In this document: piece by piece, positions 10,815-20,967 of the stretch
How the letters are laid out: every line of letters begins with the position of its first letter
Numbering within the stretch: position 1 is the first letter of the stretch
Assembly: GCA_963920525.1 (NCBI GenBank)
Contig: OY986436.1
Span: forward strand, 80,197,630-80,261,629
Length of the DNA stretch: 64,000 nt
DNA from: Dichetophora obliterata
Taxonomy: Eukaryota > Arthropoda > Insecta > Diptera > Sciomyzidae
Reading direction: 5' to 3'
Position numbers and translations under genes: made by a program
Notes under the pieces: model-generated
Database searches by the model: none
What the model was told of the DNA's origin: nothing
What the model saw: only the letters and a program-made list of their open reading frames with translations

Positions 10815-12374
10815 TCATACATTAGTTTTCAATCTACTTTTGAGTTGACCTTTCGATAAGTTAACATCAAAAAAGCTACAGTTGTTAACAAAGGTACTCA
10901 TGCGATGTAAAGGAGCAGTAGCCATATAATTTGTTCTACTAAAAGGTAAGTAAATTAAATTGTTAGCATTTCTACTGCTTCTACGGTTAGTGCTAAAATT
11001 TATAAGAGTTAGAAGTTCTGGTGAATCGAATACACCAGTTATGAGTTGGTGTAAATAGACGATATCTGCAGACTTCCTTCTCTCATTCAAAGATTGCATT
11101 TTTAAAAGTTTTAAACGATCCTCATAAGGAGGAAGGTTTAAAGTATCAGTTGCACTTAAGCCCCTTAGAGCAAACCGAACAAAACGTTTTTGGATTCTCT
11201 CTATACGTTCAACATGTACATTGTAACTTGGGGACCAAACTTGACTTGCATACTCTAAGTGAGGTCGCACAATTGCATAATACAGCGTTGTAGTTGTGAT
11301 CATACTATTAAATTCTTTGGCCCAGCGTTTCATAAACCCGAGCATAGAAGATGCTTTTTTACAAATGTAATCAATATGAACGTTAAACGATAGCTTAGAA
11401 TCCATGCATATACCAAGATCTTTGACAGAATCTACATGTTTTAAAGCCGTATCTTTTATCGTATAATCAAAAATTAAATTATTCCTTTTTCGCGAAAAGG
11501 TCATAGTTTGGCATTTATCTGGATTTAGAAACATATTGTTTTTAGAACACCAAATTTCAAAGGATTTCAAATCAGACTGGAGCAGATCTGAATTGTCTTT
11601 AGCATCTATTGTTCTGTATATTTTCATGTCATCTGCATAGATAAGTAGATGAGAGTGTTTGATGATGTGGGTTACATCATTAATGGCTAAAATAAACAGA
11701 AGTGGACCAAGGTGGCTACCTTGAGGAACACCTGATTCAGCAATAAATTCAGCTGACAATACGCCTCGAAATCGTATTTGATAAGATCGCTCTGTCAGAT
11801 ACGATTGAATCCAGCTTACAAAAAATTGTGGAAAACCCATTAACTTAAGTTTAAATAGAATTAAGTTGTGTGGCAGTTTATCAAATGCTTTACTAAAATC
11901 AGTGTAAATACAGTCGACCTGGTTACCTGAATAAAATGAATTTAAGCAAAACGTTGTAAAATCGAGGAGATTAGACACAGTGGATCTGCCAGTAACAAAT
12001 CCATGCTGACGAGTTGTCATGACCTTCCCACAGTGAATTTTCACACGATCATACACGAGGCGCTCAAAAAGTTTTGGAATCGACGAGAGTTTCGCGATAG
12101 GCCTGTAGTTGTTTATATCGTTCTTACAACCTTTTTTATAGATAGGACCTATAAAAGATTTTTTCCAAAAAAGTGGAAAAATACTTTCGCTAATTGATTT
12201 ATTGAATAACATGGACAGTGGTTGACTTAGAACGGAACCACATCGTGTTAACACTGCGGCAGGAATTCCGTCAGGTCCAGCATTAAAATCCTCATCGATC
12301 AATCCAATATACTTTAAAATATCCTCTGAAGTAAAGGATATAGAATCCAACGAAACCCTGGGTGTAGAGTTCAT
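10815..12374 (-). CDS. LINE reverse transcriptase
   Basis: This is a 519-residue open frame with the complete RT domain of a non-LTR retrotransposon. It would copy element RNA at a nicked target. Motifs in order are AGPDGIPAAVL (domain 0/1), NNYRPIAKLSSIPKLFE, GFVTGRSTVSNLL, DFSKAFDKLPH (motif A Asp), SGVPQGSHLGPLLF (motif B) and IYADDMKIYR (motif C with both catalytic Asp). A thumb/C-terminal region follows, ending with LEYASQVWSPSY and IERIQKRFVRF. No RNase H follows. The frame really starts upstream, because it is joined to the endonuclease frame by a frameshift around a T-run near 12520. The RT itself has no internal stop. Clade (Jockey or CR1) is by motif style. Confidence 0.9.
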   Translation of the reverse strand: MNSTPRVSLDSISFTSEDILKYIGLIDEDFNAGPDGIPAAVLTRCGSVLSQPLSMLFNKSISESIFPLFWKKSFIGPIYKKGCKNDINNYRPIAKLSSIPKLFERLVYDRVKIHCGKVMTTRQHGFVTGRSTVSNLLDFTTFCLNSFYSGNQVDCIYTDFSKAFDKLPHNLILFKLKLMGFPQFFVSWIQSYLTERSYQIRFRGVLSAEFIAESGVPQGSHLGPLLFILAINDVTHIIKHSHLLIYADDMKIYRTIDAKDNSDLLQSDLKSFEIWCSKNNMFLNPDKCQTMTFSRKRNNLIFDYTIKDTALKHVDSVKDLGICMDSKLSFNVHIDYICKKASSMLGFMKRWAKEFNSMITTTTLYYAIVRPHLEYASQVWSPSYNVHVERIERIQKRFVRFALRGLSATDTLNLPPYEDRLKLLKMQSLNERRKSADIVYLHQLITGVFDSPELLTLINFSTNRRSSRNANNLIYLPFSRTNYMATAPLHRMSTFVNNCSFFDVNLSKGQLKSRLKTNV

Positions 12375-12454
12375 ATATTCAAAGTACTCTTCATCAGGAT
12401 TAAAAGAGTCTGAACAAAATGACTCTTTAAAGAGATTGGCAAATAGACCACAAA

Positions 12455-13615
12455 TTACGACAGGATCGTCAGTAAATCCGTCAGAGGTTTTAAATGATGA
12501 AGGGAATCCATCAGATTTTTTTTGGTGTTTATGAAACCCCAGAATTTCTTCGGATCAGACAATATTCTCAGCTTAGTACTGTCTAAATAATTTTGATGTA
12601 AGGTAGCTGAGCAATTTTCAAAATCCAGAAACAAACGCTTGTAGATTTCTAGGTCATTCAAGTCTAAGCTACAGACATATTTTTTCCATGCCCTATTCCT
12701 GCTGTTGCGAAGAATCTTTAACTCCTTTGTGTACCAGGGGTAAGCACAATTTTTCGTAAATTTGAGGCTATATGGCACGGACAGAGAAAACATAGCAAAG
12801 ATTTCCATATAAAAAAAATTAATTGAATTATCAAGAGTGTTATTATTAACATATTCTAAAATAACATGAAGTTTACTTTGAAGTAAATGATTCAACTTCA
12901 AAAAGTCAGCTTTTTTAAAATTGAATTCATAAACTTTATCTATTGAGTTAGACTTTACTATATTATCCCTGTCTGATTTGTACCATATGCTCAATGGTGG
13001 ATGGTATTCATCAACAGCAGTCAAAACATGAGGGGCCCTCTCAACAATCACATTGTTACTATCTGTAGTTAAGACCAGGTCAAGAAGTCTTTCACGACTA
13101 TTATAAATACAACTCACTTGTTGTAAGTCAGAACATATATTATCAACAAATATATGCTCTTGGCGAGTCTTCGAATTAGATGCACAAAAATATGTATCAT
13201 CGTCAGAAGATTCCCATTTCAAGTCAGGCAGATTAAAATCACCTAACAATAAAATGTCGTCATTAACGTCAATTATGCTTATAACGTATTCTATGCAATC
13301 CGCAAGGCTTGCATAAACTTCTACACTGCTCTTAGGAGGAACGTATGCATTAATAAGATATACATTAGAATTGGAATGTACAACCTTGACGCATATAAGT
13401 TCGATGTTAGCAGAGCAGGGAATAACAATAATGGAACTAACGAAGGAGTTCCTTACAGCTAATAAGACACCTCCACCGACAGCAGAAGTATTGTCAGCAT
13501 GTCTATCTCTTCTATAAACTTCAAAACTGTTATCAAACAATTCTAAGTCAGTAATGCTTCCGTTTAACCAAGTTTCAGTCAGTGCGATAATATCCTCAGA
13601 GAAATTCTGAGACAT
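12455..13615 (-). CDS. LINE apurinic-type endonuclease
   Basis: This frame of 386 residues is upstream of the RT and part of the same ORF2. It shows the exonuclease/endonuclease/phosphatase fold motifs: ALTETWLN near residue 15, YRRDRH, VYLINAYVPP, LLGDFNLPDLKW (active-site GDFN) and later LDLVLTTDSN. The SDH motif region is altered (DEYHPPLSIW). The protein would nick target DNA. It ends in a premature stop after a frameshift near 12520, so the ORF2 polyprotein is split. Function lost by this one indel is inference. Confidence 0.85.
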   Translation of the reverse strand: MSQNFSEDIIALTETWLNGSITDLELFDNSFEVYRRDRHADNTSAVGGGVLLAVRNSFVSSIIVIPCSANIELICVKVVHSNSNVYLINAYVPPKSSVEVYASLADCIEYVISIIDVNDDILLLGDFNLPDLKWESSDDDTYFCASNSKTRQEHIFVDNICSDLQQVSCIYNSRERLLDLVLTTDSNNVIVERAPHVLTAVDEYHPPLSIWYKSDRDNIVKSNSIDKVYEFNFKKADFLKLNHLLQSKLHVILEYVNNNTLDNSINFFYMEIFAMFSLSVPYSLKFTKNCAYPWYTKELKILRNSRNRAWKKYVCSLDLNDLEIYKRLFLDFENCSATLHQNYLDSTKLRILSDPKKFWGFINTKKNLMDSLHHLKPLTDLLTILS

Positions 13616-13680
13616 TAAAAATATGTCTCGCGTCTTAGAGCGTAATCCCCTTACATTTTGATAGTAAAGGGATAACCTAT

Positions 13681-14794
13681 TCAGTTTTTTTGGGATTGAC
13701 GAGCGGCTTGAGTCGTCCCTCTAGGCTTATTCTTAGGCTGAAACTCTGTAACGAGTATATTATCAGTCCACAAATTAGAGTTTAGAACAGTTGCAAACTC
13801 TTCAGCTGGAACTGTGAGAATAAAGGAAGCATGGGAAGGTTTATTACCTATTTTTTTGCATGAACAAAATGCATTTTGACTCAACAATTTATTATGTTTG
13901 ATAAAAGTCAATACATTTTCAACAGTTGTGTCGGGCTGAAGACGTGAAATAAATACATTTTTTTTCCTCGACACTGCCCTTAAGCTTGATAGATTTCTAG
14001 GCTCAATAGGAGTCAAAACTGAACTATTAGTCAAAGAAGGAATGTTAGAAGGTGACGAGGAAGTAACTGGAGTGTTCCTGTTCAAAAGCGGTGCTGAGGG
14101 CTGCTTGGCCTGAGAAGTAGATCTAGATGATTTTCGCTTCTTATTATTTTTTTTATTTTTTCTCTTTTTTTTTTGCGATAATGTGGTCTTCTGATGATAG
14201 GATTGTTTGTGTCCCTGAAGAAACAGTCTGTGACAAAGAAAGCGGGATATTTTCCGAAATGGAATTTTCATCATAGACGCTGGTACTGGGTGCGGCCCTA
14301 ACTTCACTAAAAAATGTTACAATTTCTCGAAAATTGTTGTTTAATGAGTTAAGACTTTCCCCAAAAAGCTTAATTTTTGAATAAAGTTCATCTGGGGAAA
14401 GTGCCCTACACGAAGCACAGTACCAGCGAAGGCCTGATCGCTGAGATTTTAAGTCGTCAAGGCATGACTTGGATATACCGGCACAAGATGCATGAAACAT
14501 CTGCTCACATGGACCAGAACAGCTGAACATGGGGTTTAGAATGTTTTGGCTTTTGCAAAGTTCGTCCAAAGAACAAGCAACGATATTTTCTGCAGAAAAA
14601 TAATCCATTTTTAATTTTTTAAAAAAATGAGCAGATGCAAAATGTGCTTTCAGGGTTACTTTATTCAGACAGTGTGTGCACAGTTTAGTAGAAAACAAAA
14701 AACAAACAACAACACTCACTGAACTGAAGATAAACAAATCACAGCACAAAGAAGAAACTAAAACACCGCAAGCATGCAAAAACAACAACAACAC
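13681..14794 (-). CDS. LINE ORF1 (PHD-like zinc finger protein), one frameshift
   Basis: ORF1 has an N-terminal frame (14794-14153) and a C-terminal frame (14307-13681) that overlap. The shift lies in the lysine-coding A/T-rich run around 14150-14175. The likely true start is the ATG within MDYFSAEN at about 14610. A PHD-like zinc finger is visible: CSGPCEQMFHASCAG, then WYCASC. A lysine-rich basic stretch and Ser/Thr-rich linker follow. The C-terminal part (VFISRLQPDTTVENVLTFI ... CSCKKIG) resembles the RNA-binding-like end found in such ORF1 proteins. The expected role is RNA packaging. Family fit is moderate. Confidence 0.7.
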
Positions 14795-15109
14795 TGCATT
14801 AACTAAATAAGTTAAACAAAGTTAAAATGCAAGAATTAAACTTACACAACTTAAATGCACAATTATTATTTAAGCGAACAGTTTTATATTAATGTTGTTA
14901 GTATAGTAAATATGATATTTAAATAATTACTATATTGAAACTATTTTAACTATTTGAATACACTCACGAATATAACAAACAAAGGCTTTTACATAACACG
15001 ATAAAACACAACCGACACCAACTATATACGAGATCAACTGACAATGGCTCAAAATGTTTATATTTGGACTAGGTTGACCTAGGGCTATTTTTTGTTTTTA
15101 TATATAATA

Positions 15110-15235
15110 ACTGCCTTATTCTGTACCACCGACAAGCAAGACACGAAAGCAATAGAATTTCGTACAGAAAAAAGTATTGCTTCTCGTGTCTTGATTGTCG
15201 TTGGTGTGCTGCTTCGTGATACAGAATAATGCAGT
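15110..15235. repeat. Foldback (hairpin) element of about 126 bp
   Basis: The left arm (ACTGCCTTATTCTGTA, then CAAGACACGAAAGCAAT) and the right arm (ATTGCTTCTCGTGTCTTG, then TACAGAATAATGCAGT) are near-perfect inverted copies. Together they form a long hairpin with a short loop around 15165. It is MITE-like and lies inside the hAT. Confidence 0.6.
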
Positions 15236-15548
15236 AAAGCTGAACTAAGACACGTAATGTAGCTGCACTAATCAGAGGATATAATAAGCGGTATTTTAAC
15301 CAAAACTCCTCACAACTTTTAGTATAAAACTAATCTTTGACACATGAAACACACTTCAGATCTAATGCCTCGTCTTGACTGCTTTCAGGAAGTAGCATAG
15401 CATCAACAATAAATGGGTAACGAACTACTTAGATTTCCTGTTTTGTGACGAAATATCGTTTGAATTCCTCATAAAAGGAGTTAAAGTGAGAAATCAGAAG
15501 ATTTTTGCCCCTGGGGCGCCCCACCAGTTGAGAACCACTGAACTAGAT

Positions 15549-15680
15549 CAATATGAACATGCTCAAAACGAACGAGTGGCATGTTTATTTTGTGTGGAAG
15601 TGTTTTAGCGTGTCTTGCATATCATGCAACTACGTCTCAGATAAGCAGCTTAGATAACCTCCTCCATTAAAAAAATCACA
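15549..15680 (-). pseudogene. Second Gypsy integrase, N-side piece of the split core
   Basis: On the minus strand the frame reads RFEHVHIDL up to the hAT duplication and is in register with the DLVGPLP block on the other side. Farther upstream (about 15600-15640) the integrase zinc-region frame fades into stops. This shows the hAT inserted into an integrase gene. Confidence 0.65.
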
Positions 15681-15689
15681 TGATAAGAA

Positions 15690-16602
15690 ATCACTTTGTC
15701 TGGAAACTCATTTGTTATCGAAAACGGGAGAGGTACTTTCCTGGTTTAAATGCGCTGCTGGTGTTGTTCAGTGTCATCCTGTACAGGCAAATTATTTTTA
15801 AACATTAATTAAAGCTTATAATAATATATAAAAAATGAGCTTATATCAATCAGTTCAAATTCTTCTTAAAAATATATATATTTTTAATAATTAAAATTTT
15901 TAACGATCGTATAAATATCTTGAAAAGTGTTTGCAAAACTCTCAATTGTAAATGAACACCAGAACAAGCCACACGAACAAAAACTAACACAACAGTCAAC
16001 GTATATTCCCTGAAATAGAAATCATTGCTACTGTCATTTTGTGAAAGGGGAATACCAGTAACAGAAATTATTCGACACTCAAAGCTTTTAGGAATCACAG
16101 TCACTGCTACTGCGATTAATACTTTCCCTGTAAAAAAATAAATATAGGAGTAGCAATCACTGTGACTGAAATATTTTAGTAGCAGTCTGTGATTGCTAAA
16201 GTGAAAAAAATCACTGATACCAAAATATCAACCTATCTCTACTTTCGACAAAGAGATAGTGACTGAATCGTTTTGTAAGAGTCTTCTTTAAGATTTGTCG
16301 TAGCGTAAATATCTCATCGAATCTAGATTTGCTAGGTCTGAAGACCCACTGGTAAGGTCCACTTAGCTGGTTTCAATGGATGCTAAAAGTTTTTCTTAAA
16401 AGATGACTTCTAAAGATGTGTTATTTGTTGGTTACTCAGTGATCAGGTTTGATAAGCAAAATTTTGTATTATTTGTTGTCTGTATACCTGAACATTTGAA
16501 ATAGCGTTTAATAATTCTATACAGAAGTAAGAATTGAAGTTGAGAAACGAAATTTAACTTTACAAGAATCTCTTTTTACTTATACTTTTTAATTTATACT
16601 TA
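15690..16602. other. No gene; includes a run of CACTG/CAGTG-type words
   Basis: AT-rich DNA. Between about 15950 and 16220 degenerate inverted words (TTGCTACTGTC, TCACTGCTACTG, AATCACTGTGACTG, AGTAGCAGTCTGTGATT) recur on both strands. No TIR or target duplication was found around them. Confidence 0.4.
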
Positions 16603-16713
16603 TAGGCCTATTACGGTTCACAACACAACAGTAATTTCTGTTTTTATTGTGTACATTGCTAATACTTAAAAGAAGACACAGCAGTGTATTGTTGTGAACC
16701 GTAATAGGCCTAT
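16603..16713. repeat. Inverted-repeat element (MITE-like, 111 bp)
   Basis: The left arm TAGGCCTATTACGGTTCACA (16603 onward) is repeated in inverted form ending at 16713. The match extends for about 24 bp at the two ends. The outer TAGGCCTA is itself palindromic. Non-coding. Confidence 0.6.
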
Positions 16714-17562
16714 TAATATATATTTATTTATACCTAACCTCATCCATTTTTGACCTGAGGATAATTTTTGAAAACATTCCAATCGAAAAAATAAGCCCAC
16801 CACCATTACGAGAGGAGCCCTTGACATTAATCAGAGCTTTGCTTTTGAAGAGGATTCTTTTAGGAATCGCGTCTAAGTCGCCAGCATTTCGCAAGTTTAC
16901 TGTTTCATTTGGCAGTGCGAACAATCAGTCAAGTCCCAATAGTCAAAAACTACAAATTAACAAACTTTTTTGATTTGTTTGATTGTCAATTTTTTAAAAA
17001 AGTTTACTTTCAGAGTTAAATATGATAATTTTTCTTACTCTTAAGCTGTTCTTTAAGCATCGATCATTTCTTATTGGAACAACGTTATTCACTTTCGATC
17101 TAATTCAATTAACAATCATCGTTACGAATAACACAATCAAACCGTTTAAAATGTGCTTAAAATTTTCGATGTTGCTTTCATAATTTATGTATCGATTTAA
17201 AATTGTTTAAATAAGTAAAACTAAATTATTTCATAGATCAAATATCATTTTCATTTAAATAACATATTTAGATTTTATAAAGATATGACAAGAATGTATA
17301 ATATTTGAATTCGTAGTTATATTAAAAGCCCTAGAAAATAAGGTTTTTTGAAGTAAAAAATATATTTTGATGAATAAGTAAAGATATAAAAAATTAAAGA
17401 GAATAAAATTATAAATTAAAAATTGAGTATAAATATGTTGTTTGTCAATATGATAAATACACGTTGCAATTAGAAAAGATACTAGAAAATTATATATGCG
17501 TATGAGATAAAATAAAATAAAATTTGTCAAAAAATAGTATGTTAGAAATGTTCATAGAGATT
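16714..17562. other. Haspin 3' flank, no supported gene
   Basis: It is AT-rich. A 66-codon minus frame at 16724-16924 is less AT-biased than its surroundings but shows no recognisable domain. No clear AATAAA for the minus-strand gene was found. Confidence 0.4.
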
Positions 17563-17764
17563 TCATAGTTTTTTAAAATACTTTGCACAATCTGCAGCAC
17601 TTCTAAAATCTAAAATAATTGTATCTATCTGTTTAAGTTTGCTTAAAAATGTTGCATGAGTCTTCGTTCGCGTATTTTTGTAATTCACACCTTGTATCAT
17701 TTTTTTAGTTAGATAAGACAGCCAGAAGACGTTGGTTTTTGGTTCAAAAGTTTCCCACTTATTT
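17563..17764 (-). CDS. haspin: Haspin exon 7 (kinase C-lobe, stop codon)
   Basis: This is the terminal exon of the reconstructed haspin gene, covering about residues 553-619. It is preceded by the acceptor TTTCTTTGCAG at 17765. It encodes the end of the kinase C-lobe: NKWETF, then NVFWLSYLTKKM and FRSAADCAKYF, followed by TGA at 17563-17565. The NVxWLxYLxxKM block and the SSA/RSAxD block near the end are hallmarks of haspin kinases. The 60-nt intron before it has no stop and is a multiple of three, so intron retention would keep the frame. Confidence 0.85.
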
Positions 17765-17824
17765 CTGCAAAGAAACATAATAAGGATGTTTGGATATATT
17801 TTAATTCTTATTAAACCAACATAC

Positions 17825-18120
17825 TTTAAAATATCGCGCATCATGCGATAGATGTCGAATTGATAATCTCCCATAGCACTAAATAGCTCCTCGTCATAGG
17901 ACAAATCATTGTAAAGGCAACAATCTTCGTAGCTCATTCGCGAGAGTGTATAGTCAATAATTGTAATCTTAACACCTTTTGTCGGCAACGTCAATGTGTT
18001 TTCCTGCAGTTTGTAATTTATATGCTTTTCAGCAGTGTTAATAACTAAGATATTGCCCCAATGCAGATCCCGATGTTCAAAGCAAAATGATTCCTCACCA
18101 ACAGCCAACGTCAGAATAAT
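17825..18120 (-). CDS. haspin: Haspin exon 6 (catalytic loop)
   Basis: The exon begins after acceptor ATTAG (18121) and ends at donor GTATGT (17824). It covers about residues 455-552. It encodes the catalytic core: FEHRDLHWGN (HRD catalytic Asp and metal-binding Asn), then IIDYTLSR, where haspin has DYT in place of the DFG of other kinases. DLSYDEELF and GDYQFDIYRMMRD, the haspin-specific activation region, follow. Haspin phosphorylates histone H3 on Thr3 at mitotic centromeres to recruit the chromosomal passenger complex (family knowledge). All catalytic residues are present. Phase with the neighbours is correct (phase 0 in, phase 2 out). Confidence 0.9.
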
Positions 18121-18182
18121 CTAATATTCGAATTAAAATATATTTATGTAATATTTTATTTAATGTTTAAACAAATTTATAC

Positions 18183-18386
18183 TTGTTGTAATGCATAATA
18201 TGACTGCTCAGCGTTATTAAATACAAATCCTTCTAAATCTTTTCCGCAGTAGGCTAGTTCTAATACAATGTAATGCTGGTCACTAGGCAATATATCCGGG
18301 TTATCGTTTTCAGAACCTTTCTCATTATCGTATACTTCCCAAAGCTTTAACAGGTGCGCGGGATATTTTCCCTTTACACAAGCAAC
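18183..18386 (-). CDS. haspin: Haspin exon 5 (hinge region)
   Basis: This 204-nt exon encodes exactly 68 codons, with acceptor TTTTAG at 18387 and donor GTATAA at 18182. It covers about residues 387-454. It carries VKGKYPAHLLKLWEVYD, QHYIVLELAYCGKDLE and FVFNNAEQSYYAL, the segment between the kinase N- and C-lobes, including the hinge. It is in phase 0 with exon 4, which lies 37 kb away at 55385, and with exon 6 across a 62-nt intron. The protein alignment runs on across the giant intron without a missing block, which argues against a further exon hidden in it. Confidence 0.88.
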
Positions 18387-18389
18387 CTA

Positions 18390-19877
18390 AAATTGATATA
18401 AAATGTAAAAAAAATTGTATAATTGATGAGCAGAGTTGTAATATTTTAGTGCCATCTTTAGCGCCATTAGTTTTACAATATCTTTAAAATTGAGAGCGGC
18501 GAAATATGAATGTATAGATTACCAAGGCGAAAATAAGAGTCGGAGATATTTTTTGGCATACATTTCTTTTCGACTTTTTCTATAAGTCTTAAAAATTTGA
18601 GGTCAAACAAATTATTTTCTTAACAATTTATTAACAACAGTTGAGTTTTTTTAACATTTTTTTTCAAAATTGATCAAGCCCAACGAGCTTAATTTACAAA
18701 GGGCACAAGTTCACTTACTAAAATTGACCGTTTAAAAATTGGCAAAAACCAATATTTAAAAAAAATATTTTATAAATTATAAAAAACCTTTTAAATACAT
18801 AGATTGTTTAAGTTTAAAATTTTTATGTTTGTAATATTCAAGTTTTAATAAAATCATTGATTTTTAAAACTAGTCATGATAAACTATTCAGTTTCAAAAA
18901 TGATAATGTCCATTTATGTTTCATCAAAACAAGCCAATTCAACTTGGTTTTAAAAGTTCCCAAGCCACTGTAATGAGTTTCAAAACTGTCTAAGTCCAAT
19001 AAATTTTCAATATCTCCTTTATTTATTAAAGAACTTGGCTAGTTTTTTTTTTGCAAATTCACAATCTTAAAATAGTTATAAAAATCATATAACTTATAAC
19101 TAGGGCTAGGAATATCATGCACTAAAAACCGAAAATATGCGCATAAAACATGCACTTAAGACTCTAAAATATGCGCTAAAAATAAGTAAAATATGCAATT
19201 AAAAATATTTTTCTAATATATTAATACCGGCACAGAAATAAATATTTCATGCAATTTAACAAATAAAGAAAAACAATTAATTTTAAAATATATGAAGGGC
19301 TTATTGCAAGAACATGATAAGCCCCATAAAAAATATTTTGAAATAATCGACTCTAAAGTTTTGAAAAAATTTATTTTTTATGAAGAAATGGAATTGAACA
19401 CGGAAACTTTTACAAATAGCTTAGCAAATTAATAAGAAAAAGCCAAAATGTCTACAGAGAATGTTGGAAATGCATTGAGTAATGTATTCAGCATAAAAAA
19501 TGAATTTTTTAGATCATGTGGCTTATCACGTTTTGCAATAAGCTCTTCATATATAAAATTAATTTATCAAAAACAACAATGTTCACAACAATCAATATGA
19601 AGTGAACATAAAAGTAATAATTATAAATTATCTTTTCCCCAAAATATGTAGCACTAAATTTAAATGGTTGCAAAAAAAAACAAAACTATGCAAAAACTAC
19701 ATGAATTTATTGTTAAATATACAAAAATATGCCTAATAAATATGCAAAAACAGGCATGCATTATTTGCAAAATATGCACTAACAATTGAATACCATTTTA
19801 AAGGAAATTTCATGATTCGGAAAGATAACTTAACCATTTCCATTTTAAGATTCCCAGTAAAAACATGAATTTGCATG
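18390..19877. other. AT-rich intron DNA, no gene
   Basis: The stretch is AT-rich throughout. From about 19080 to 19790 there are recurrent AATATGCNNNTAAAA-type words (TATGCACT, AAAATATGC) on both strands, which may be an old degenerate DNA element. No ends were found. Confidence 0.4.
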
Positions 19878-19886
19878 AGATTCCTA

Positions 19887-20230
19887 ATAATAAAATAAAA
19901 ATAAACTGGCCATTTCAGCCCTTGGAAGGACTTTGACCTAGCTTCTATTGATCAATTGTGTTGTGCGTGTTATTAAATGTTTGATCACAAATGACCGAGA
20001 ACTGGACCTACGTGTTTTATGCCGACTCCGAACGGCTTATGTTCTCAAGAAGCTTTACATAGCAATTTTTACTCTCTGAGGTTTGCCATTGTCTGCAGAG
20101 AGGTGACGACCGAACAGAAAAATTAATTCAATTGAAAAAACTTTCTGTCTGAGCTGGAATTGAACCCGGGCTACTGCGGTTCTTTTAGCTTAGGAGCCAC
20201 GCACTCTACCCACTAGGCTACGGCCGCATT
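19887..20230 (-). mobile_element. tRNA-derived SINE, copy 1
   Basis: On the minus strand the element starts GCGGCCG and carries a perfect A box TAGCCTAGTGGG (20209-20220) and B box GGTTCAATTCC (20156-20166), the internal RNA polymerase III promoter of a tRNA gene. An unrelated body and an A/T-rich tail follow. A 9-bp target duplication AGATTCCTA flanks it (19878-19886 and 20231-20239). Copy 2 at 61831-62155 matches over its full length, and a fragment is at 50600-50750. It needs a LINE partner for movement. Confidence 0.88.
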
Positions 20231-20486
20231 AGATTCCTAGCTCTACTTATAATAGCATAACACTCAGAGTACGTTTTCAATATCAATGCTTACGTGTAAA
20301 ATGTCAATTACAATTAGTCAGGTACAATTTAATGAGATTTTAATGTTTTGGTAAAGTCACTCTGTATGTGGGGCAGGAGTGGGTTTTATCTGATTTAACT
20401 CATTTTCTAACTTGATCTTCATTTGTCTTTTATGTATTGATTATCATTACTTTGGTTGCTATCATGATCCCTGACGGACATATATA

Positions 20487-20967
20487 TCTATACTATTATA
20501 TAAAATTTAAATGCAATTTTAAAGTTACGACTTTACTTCAAAAGTACTAGGCCGATTTTTATGAAAAAACTGGTAATATCATATTTGTGCTACAGTTTTA
20601 TTTAGGGGTATTTTTCTTTCAAAATTTTAATAATAAGTATATTTAATTAAAGTGTTAAGTTTTTTAAGAAACCATATCAGCTGCAACGCATTGCTTAGTC
20701 GTTTCCTTTTCACGCGGTTGTGTTGTAAGAGTTTCAATACACTCTATATTGCTCTCTTCTCTTCTCTTTTCTTTTTATGTTCAGCCAGCACAGCGCAACA
20801 AAAACAAACAGATGAGCCTCAAGCAAGGCGAAAAATGAGATACATATAAATGCAGAGTGGCGCTCTAAAACAAAAAAAAACAAAAGAAGCCTTTTTTCTT
20901 TAACATGTATTGTCTTAAGGAGATTTATAAAAAGAACGTCCGTGGCAAAGCCGCAGACAACAGTATA
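20487..20967 (+). mobile_element. Helitron-like fragment
   Basis: It starts TCTATACTATTATATAAAA after an A, followed by a block (AGTACTAGGCCGATTTTTATG) reminiscent of the 5' part of insect Helitrons. It ends near CCGTGGCAAAGCCGCAGAC, a GC-rich short hairpin, but the CTRR terminus is not clear. No coding sequence is supported; the 65-codon frame at 20652 is not recognisable. Confidence 0.4.

Larger units (their letters stand above)
10800..15060 (-). mobile_element. Jockey/CR1-group LINE, near full length
   Basis: ORF1 (14794 down to 13681) is followed by the endonuclease (13615-12455) and reverse transcriptase (12374-10815), all minus strand. The order and sizes are those of a complete two-ORF LINE. 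Two frameshifts are visible, both at homopolymer runs. The exact ends are not fixed: the 5' end is probably near 15060 and the 3' end below 10815. I found no convincing target duplication. Confidence 0.8.
9637..15540. mobile_element. hAT-type DNA transposon copy carrying a LINE
   Basis: The ends are CAGTGGTTCTCAACC at 9637-9651 and the inverted form CAGTTGAGAACCACTG ending at 15540, with 14 of the first 15 positions matching. The flanking 8-mers CACTAGAT (9629-9636) and AACTAGAT (15541-15548) are an 8-bp target duplication with one mismatch, as expected for hAT. No hAT transposase is seen. Most of the interior is a Jockey/CR1-group LINE (about 10800-14800) and a hairpin element (15110-15235). 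The element is therefore a non-autonomous or gutted hAT that served as a landing site. The rest (9670-10800 and 14800-15109) is AT-rich without genes. Confidence 0.85.

Noticed and set aside
16724..16924. Possible coding exon downstream of haspin
   Set aside because: Only 66 codons, no recognised motif, and no matching splice partners found.
17255..17530. 91-codon minus frame
   Set aside because: Composition is that of AT-rich non-coding DNA (Phe/Ile/Tyr/Leu runs).
20156..20230. tRNA gene
   Set aside because: A and B boxes are present, but there is no acceptor stem pairing. The same head recurs with a long non-tRNA body and target duplications, so it is a SINE.
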